The translations under genes were made by a program, and so were the position numbers. Below the pieces are notes generated by a model that did no database searches, was not told the origin of the DNA, and saw nothing but the letters and a program-made list of their open reading frames with translations. DNA of 9,847 nucleotides from Hyphomicrobiales bacterium. Its GTDB lineage: Bacteria > Pseudomonadota > Alphaproteobacteria > Rhizobiales > Aestuariivirgaceae. Positions 5,575 to 9,847 of the stretch are shown in pieces. The first letter of the stretch is position 1, and each line of letters starts with the position of its first letter. The stretch lies in contig JAIBJH010000087.1 of assembly GCA_020029455.1 (NCBI GenBank), positions 1 through 9,847 on the forward strand, written 5' to 3'.

Positions 5575-7425
5575 ATGTTGCAGGTGCAGAATCTCACATA
5601 CCGGATAGGCGCAAGGCTGCTGTTCGACGGGACCAGCGTCACCATACCGACAGGCCACCGGGCGGGTCTGGTTGGCCGCAATGGCATTGGCAAATCTACG
5701 CTTTTCAGGCTCGCGCTTGGCGAAATTTCCCCGGAATCGGGAGACATCAGCCTGTCCCGCAACTCCCGCATTGGAACCGTGGCCCAAGAGGCTCCCGGTG
5801 GCCAAGAAAGCCTGCTGGATGTGGTTTTGGAGGGAGATGTCGAAAGGTCAGCCCTGCTGGCCGAAGCGGAGACCTGTGAAGATCATCATCGCATCGCCGA
5901 AATACAAACCCGCCTTGCTGACATTGGCGCACACGCTGCACCCGCCCGCGCCGCCGCGATCCTTTCAGGCCTTGGTTTTACAGACGATCAGACGGCAGAC
6001 CCATGTTCAGCCCTTTCCGGCGGCTGGCGCATGCGGGTTGCTCTTGCCGCCGCACTCTTCGGCCAGCCCGATGTGCTGCTGCTCGACGAGCCTACCAACT
6101 ACCTCGACCTTGAAGGCGTCATCTGGCTCAAGTCATTTCTGAGGAACTACCCATATACTATTGTCCTGATTAGCCATGATCGCGACCTCCTTAATGATAT
6201 CGCAACCTGCATTGTCCATGTCGATCAGAGAAAGCTCGTTCTCTACCAGGGCAACTTTGACAGCTTCGACCGCCAGCGCCGCGAGAAACAGGCACTAAGC
6301 GCCAAGCTCCGTAGGAAACAGGAAGACCAGCGCTCCCACATGCAGGCCTACGTGGACCGCTTCCGTTACAAGGCCTCCAAAGCACGGCAAGCGCAAAGCC
6401 GCTTGAAGGCCTTGGCACGTCTCGAACCCGTCGCTGAAATCGTTAATGAACACGTTGTACCCTTCCGCTTCCCCAATCCGGAACGCCAGCTCTCACCGCC
6501 TCTTATCAGTCTCAACCGTGCATCGGTGGGCTATGAACCGGGAAAGCCCATTCTCAACAACCTGTCGCTGCGCATCGACCCTGATGATCGCATCGCCCTC
6601 CTCGGCGCCAACGGCAACGGCAAGTCGACTTTTGCCAAACTGCTTGATGGAAAATTGAAACCTCTGTCCGGAGACATGGTCTCGGCACCTAAGCTGTCCA
6701 TTGGCTACTTTGCGCAGCATCAAATGGATGAGCTTGCCGACGGCGAGACCCCCTATGAATACATCACGCGCCTGATGCCGGATCGCAGCACGTCGGAGCG
6801 GCGGGCAAGGTTGGGCGCAGTCGGCTTTGGCGCCACTCTGGCAGATTCCAAATGCGCCACATTGTCGGGCGGTGAAAAGGCAAGGCTCCTTTTCCTCTTG
6901 GCTACATTTCGTGCGCCTCACATCCTGATCCTCGATGAACCCACCAACCACCTCGACATGGACTCGCGTGAAGCCCTCATTCACGCCATCAATGATTTTG
7001 AAGGGGCGGTCATTCTGGTGGCTCACGACAGGCATATCGTGGAGACCTGTGCTGATCGCCTGTTGCTGGTGGCCGATCAAACCATCAAAACTTTTGATGG
7101 CGATCTCGATGACTATGCGCAGTTGGTACTTTCCCAGCGCCGGAAGCAGCAAACAGGCAACTCGCGCGAACAGCCACCAACACCCCGGCAACCGTCACGG
7201 CCAGCAAGACAGTTGAACAAGCAACTCGCAGATATTGACGCCAGAATGCACAAAACCCACGAAAAGCTGGCCGTGTTGGACAAGGCCCTTGCCGATCACA
7301 CAATCTACCGCGAAGAACCTTTGAAGGCCGCCGATTTTGCCAAGCTGCGGACAAAGCTTGCAAATGACCTCGCGCGCGATGAAGAATTATGGCTGAACCT
7401 GCACGAGGAAATTGCCAATGCCTGA
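5575..7425 (+). CDS. ABC-F family ATPase, YheS-like (ribosome-associated, not a transporter)
   Basis: A 616-aa soluble protein with two ABC ATPase domains and no membrane segments, the ABC-F layout. These proteins bind the ribosomal E site and act on stalled or specialised translation. Domain 1: Walker A GRNGIGKST (34-42), signature LSGGW (147-151), Walker B LLLDEPTN with catalytic Glu172, and switch His201. The following motif is NYLD where NHLD is usual. An arginine/lysine-rich helical linker (about 240-290, including SHMQAYVDRFRYKASKARQA) is the P-site-tRNA interaction region. Domain 2: Walker A GANGNGKST (344-352), LSGGE (430-434), ILILDEPTNHLD with Glu455, and His484. A charged coiled-coil tail (about 520-616) is present, as in YheS and Uup. 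GGWRMR, the RFRYKASKARQAQSR linker and FDGDLDDY match E. coli YheS best from memory. ATG 5575 gives the family's normal N-terminus (MLQVQNLTYRIG). The 22-residue extension from 5509 looks non-coding and overlaps the ppc promoter region. It is the first gene of an operon with nhaD and nhaA. Confidence 0.93.
   Translation: MLQVQNLTYRIGARLLFDGTSVTIPTGHRAGLVGRNGIGKSTLFRLALGEISPESGDISLSRNSRIGTVAQEAPGGQESLLDVVLEGDVERSALLAEAETCEDHHRIAEIQTRLADIGAHAAPARAAAILSGLGFTDDQTADPCSALSGGWRMRVALAAALFGQPDVLLLDEPTNYLDLEGVIWLKSFLRNYPYTIVLISHDRDLLNDIATCIVHVDQRKLVLYQGNFDSFDRQRREKQALSAKLRRKQEDQRSHMQAYVDRFRYKASKARQAQSRLKALARLEPVAEIVNEHVVPFRFPNPERQLSPPLISLNRASVGYEPGKPILNNLSLRIDPDDRIALLGANGNGKSTFAKLLDGKLKPLSGDMVSAPKLSIGYFAQHQMDELADGETPYEYITRLMPDRSTSERRARLGAVGFGATLADSKCATLSGGEKARLLFLLATFRAPHILILDEPTNHLDMDSREALIHAINDFEGAVILVAHDRHIVETCADRLLLVADQTIKTFDGDLDDYAQLVLSQRRKQQTGNSREQPPTPRQPSRPARQLNKQLADIDARMHKTHEKLAVLDKALADHTIYREEPLKAADFAKLRTKLANDLARDEELWLNLHEEIANA
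7405..7410 (+). promoter_or_regulatory. Shine-Dalgarno for nhaD within the ABC-F 3' end
   Basis: GAGGAA lies inside the last codons of the ABC-F gene, 7-8 nt before the ATG at 7418, which itself overlaps the ABC-F stop by 8 nt. This arrangement predicts translational coupling. A second, weaker site (GAAGG at 7424-7428) precedes another in-frame ATG at 7436. Confidence 0.5.
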
Positions 7426-8734
7426 AGGCCTCAAGATGCTGGACCTTACCACCACATGGTTTGGCGTTCTGGCGCTCACTATTTTCGTAGGCGCCTATCT
7501 GCTGGTGATCCTCGAAGAAACGACAGAGCTCAGGAAATCAAAACCCGTCCTCGTTGCCGCGGGCCTGATCTGGGCGTTGATTGGTTTGGCCTACACGGCG
7601 GCCGGCACGCCCGAAGCCGCCAAACTGGCGGCGGAACACACGATATATGAGTATGGCGAGCTTTTTCTCTTTCTGCTCGTGGCCATCACCTATGTAAACA
7701 CGCTGGAAGAACGCCGGGTCTTTGAAGTGCTGCGAGCGAAGCTCTCCAATCGCGGGCTGAGCTATCGCCAGCTGTTTTGGCTCACGGGCGTCGTTGCATT
7801 CTTCCTTTCTGGTGTGCTCGACAACCTCACGACGGCACTTGTCATGGGCTCGGTTGCGCTCGCGGTCGGCTCACACTCCATACGGTTTGTCTCCATTGCC
7901 TGCATCGGCATTGTTGTTGCCGCAAATGCGGGAGGCGCTTTCACGCCCTTCGGCGACATCACCACTTTGATGGTTTGGCAAAAGGGCAAGGTTGAGTTTT
8001 TCGAATTCTTCGCGCTCTTTGTGCCATCGCTGCTGAACTGGTTCGTGCCCGCGCTCATCATGAGTTTTGCCGTGCCTCGGAACACCCCGCCCGCCGTCGA
8101 AGAGCAAGTTAGGATGAAGGCCGGCGGCATTGGCGTGATAATCATATTTGCTTTGACCATTGCAACGGCCGTCTCCTTCAAGAATTTCCTCGGTCTACAA
8201 CCCGCCCTCGGCATGATGCTCGGGCTGGGATACCTGCAAATATGGTCTTATTTCCTGCAGCAAAAGGGCAAGCGCGCCGGCAACAGCGACATGGTCCTCA
8301 ACTCGTTCAAACAGATCGAGCGGGTGGAATGGGATACTCTGCTCTTCTTCTTCGGCATCATCTTCGCTGTCGGTGGGCTTGGCGTCATGGGCTACCTTTC
8401 ACTCGCCAACTCCTATCTTTATTTGAACTGGGGCCCGACTGCCGCGAACATCGCCGTCGGTATCCTGTCTGCGATTGTCGACAACATCCCGATCATGTTT
8501 GCAGTCCTCACCATGGATCCTCAGATGAGCCATGGCCAATGGCTTCTCGTGACGCTCACGGCTGGTGTGGGCGGCAGCCTTCTTTCCATTGGCTCCGCCG
8601 CGGGCGTTGCCCTCATGGGCCTTGCCCGAGAGAAATACACTTTCTCTAGTCATCTGAAATGGAGCTGGGCTATCGCGCTGGGATACGTGGTTTCGATTGC
8701 TGCGCACTTCATCATCAATTCCGCGAAGTTCTAG
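7418..8734 (+). CDS. nhaD: Na+/H+ antiporter, NhaD family
   Basis: A polytopic inner-membrane protein (438 aa, roughly 11-13 hydrophobic segments) of the NhaD family within the ion transporter superfamily. Members expel Na+ or Li+ in exchange for protons. Diagnostic segments are LSGVLDNLTTALVMGS (about 130-145), AANAGGAFTPFGDITTLMVW (168-187, the NhaD hallmark with buried Asp and Thr residues) and the second-half counterpart AIVDNIPIMFAV (352-363). The LDN and VDN motifs mark the two inverted structural repeats. GVGGSLLSIGSAAGVALMG near 384-402 corresponds to the second re-entrant region. Hydrophobic segments begin at FGVLALTIFVGAYLLVI (from 15). Start choice: ATG 7418 has a good Shine-Dalgarno and overlaps the ABC-F stop by 8 nt. 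ATG 7436 is an alternative six codons in. The nhaA start follows 6 nt after the TAG stop. Length and motifs suggest an intact gene. The ion specificity is from the family, not from the sequence. Confidence 0.93.
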   Translation: MPEGLKMLDLTTTWFGVLALTIFVGAYLLVILEETTELRKSKPVLVAAGLIWALIGLAYTAAGTPEAAKLAAEHTIYEYGELFLFLLVAITYVNTLEERRVFEVLRAKLSNRGLSYRQLFWLTGVVAFFLSGVLDNLTTALVMGSVALAVGSHSIRFVSIACIGIVVAANAGGAFTPFGDITTLMVWQKGKVEFFEFFALFVPSLLNWFVPALIMSFAVPRNTPPAVEEQVRMKAGGIGVIIIFALTIATAVSFKNFLGLQPALGMMLGLGYLQIWSYFLQQKGKRAGNSDMVLNSFKQIERVEWDTLLFFFGIIFAVGGLGVMGYLSLANSYLYLNWGPTAANIAVGILSAIVDNIPIMFAVLTMDPQMSHGQWLLVTLTAGVGGSLLSIGSAAGVALMGLAREKYTFSSHLKWSWAIALGYVVSIAAHFIINSAKF

Positions 8735-8740
8735 GGCGGC

Positions 8741-9847
8741 ATGGGCGAACACGAACAATCGAACTCCCGCCTTCGCCAGTTCATCGAACATGAGGCAACA
8801 GGCGGTCTCTTGCTTGTGCTTGCCGCCTTGGCTGCAATCCTGCTGGTGAACGCTGGTTTCTCCGGCAGCTACTTTGCCTTTCTCGAACAGCATGTCCGCA
8901 TTGGTGTCGGCGCCCTCACGCTCGACAAGTCGCTGCATCACTTCATCAATGATGGTTTGATGGCGGTCTTCTTTTTTCTGGTAGGCCTCGAGATCAAACG
9001 CGAATGCCTTGAAGGTAGCCTTGCAAGCATCTCGCAAATCTTGCTGCCAGGAGTAGCCGCAGTCGGCGGCGTTGTTGCTCCTGCGCTGATCTATTTGCTC
9101 TTCACGCGAGGCAGCGCCGAAGCTATATCCGGCTGGGCAATACCTTCGGCGACCGACATAGCGTTTGCATTGGGCGCCTTAGCGCTCGCGGGCAATCGTG
9201 TGCCTCTGGCGCTCAAGGTCTTTCTTCTGGCCCTTGCCACCATTGACGATCTTGCGGCGATCGTCATTATCGCGCTCTTCTATGCGGGCGGCCTCTCATT
9301 TCTGTCCCTTGCCGGCGCGTCGGCCTGTCTTTTGGTTCTCCTTGCCATGAACCGCCTCGGCTATACACGCATCGGTCCCTATCTCTTGATTGGCCTCGTG
9401 CTCTGGAGCTTCGTGTTGAATTCTGGTGTGCACGCCACCTTGGCGGGTGTTGCGCTGGGACTTGTCGTCCCCTTGAACAGACCCGATGGCTCTTCACCTG
9501 TCCACGAGCTTGAAGAATGGCTCCATCCTTACGTGAAATTCCTGATCCTGCCCCTCTTTGCTTTCGCCAATGCTGGGCTGCCGCTCACGGGCATGTCATT
9601 TGAAAGCCTGGGGCGTGACATCTCGCTGGGGATCATTGCAGGCCTTGTTATCGGGAAACCTGTCGGCATTCTCCTGAGTGTTGGCGCGCTTGTCGCATCT
9701 GGTCTGGGCCAACTGCCAGAGGACACAACCTGGCGTCACATGATTGGCGTGGGCTGCCTGGCCGGAATAGGCTTCACCATGAGTCTGTTCATTGGCTCGC
9801 TCGCCTTTGCAAGCACGCAAGCCTTGAATGATGTGAGGGCGGGCGTG
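8741..9847 (+). CDS. nhaA: Na+/H+ antiporter NhaA, 3' end beyond the window
   Basis: An open frame runs from ATG 8741 through the right edge without a stop (369 codons seen; the family is about 385-400 aa, so only a short tail is missing). NhaA is the electrogenic inner-membrane antiporter exchanging two H+ for one Na+ and is pH-activated. Key positions are present: FFFLVGLEIKRE (Glu84, Arg87, Glu88, matching the E. coli pH-sensor cluster Glu78, Arg81, Glu82), AIPSATDIAFALG with Asp139 (E. coli Asp133), LALATIDDLAAIVIIALF with the ion-binding Asp169-Asp170 pair (E. coli Asp163-Asp164), NSGVHATLAG with His221 (E. coli His225) and IGKPVGI with Lys306 (E. coli Lys300). The start is preceded by AGGG overlapping the nhaD stop codon with a short 4-nt spacer, so translation is probably coupled. 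The intact ion-binding residues argue for a functional transporter. Confidence 0.95.
   Translation, partial: MGEHEQSNSRLRQFIEHEATGGLLLVLAALAAILLVNAGFSGSYFAFLEQHVRIGVGALTLDKSLHHFINDGLMAVFFFLVGLEIKRECLEGSLASISQILLPGVAAVGGVVAPALIYLLFTRGSAEAISGWAIPSATDIAFALGALALAGNRVPLALKVFLLALATIDDLAAIVIIALFYAGGLSFLSLAGASACLLVLLAMNRLGYTRIGPYLLIGLVLWSFVLNSGVHATLAGVALGLVVPLNRPDGSSPVHELEEWLHPYVKFLILPLFAFANAGLPLTGMSFESLGRDISLGIIAGLVIGKPVGILLSVGALVASGLGQLPEDTTWRHMIGVGCLAGIGFTMSLFIGSLAFASTQALNDVRAGV

Noticed and set aside
8399..9037. Minus-strand 212-codon open frame across the nhaD/nhaA junction
   Set aside because: It overlaps two unambiguous antiporter genes on the other strand and has no homology-like motifs. It is an antisense shadow.

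Overview
The window reads as a compact chromosomal stretch from an alphaproteobacterium, most likely Hyphomicrobiales. This is inferred from moderately high GC, GC-rich third codon positions, short intergenic gaps and the character of the proteins (alphaproteobacterial-style TrhO, YheS-like ABC-F, an Ala/Glu-rich exported coiled-coil protein). No tRNA, rRNA, CRISPR array, insertion sequence or phage gene is visible. It holds eight protein genes, two of them cut by the window ends.

Left block (1-1720): a minus-strand gene for an exported protein runs off the left edge and is divergent from a plus-strand pair. That pair is trhO (rhodanese-type tRNA uridine hydroxylase) followed after 4 nt by a small VOC/glyoxalase-fold protein that starts on TTG. 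A strong inverted repeat (159-179) sits in the divergent intergenic region. A GC-rich hairpin (1603-1620) lies between the convergent gene ends.

Middle block (1721-5471, minus strand): ppc, phosphoenolpyruvate carboxylase, which makes oxaloacetate to refill the TCA cycle. Downstream of it and on the same strand is an exported, very Ala-rich coiled-coil protein of unknown function. The two are separated by 133 nt containing an AT-centred palindrome.

Right block (5575-9847, plus strand): a tight operon of an ABC-F ATPase (YheS type, ribosome-associated rather than a transporter), an NhaD-type Na+/H+ antiporter and an NhaA-type Na+/H+ antiporter (3' end cut off). The genes overlap or are separated by only a few bases, so co-transcription is very likely. 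The operon pairs two unrelated sodium/proton antiporter families, suggesting a Na+/pH homeostasis role, with a translation factor at its head. It is divergent from ppc across a 103-nt gap in which a near-identical 10-mer precedes both start codons.

The window is mostly ordinary housekeeping and ion-homeostasis content. I do not see a convincing new multi-gene system. The points most worth a second look are the antiporter pair behind an ABC-F gene, the unrecognised exported coiled-coil protein with an internal conserved-looking segment, the unusual C-terminus of PPC (Trp-Thr-Gly instead of Asn-Thr-Gly), and the two intergenic repeats.
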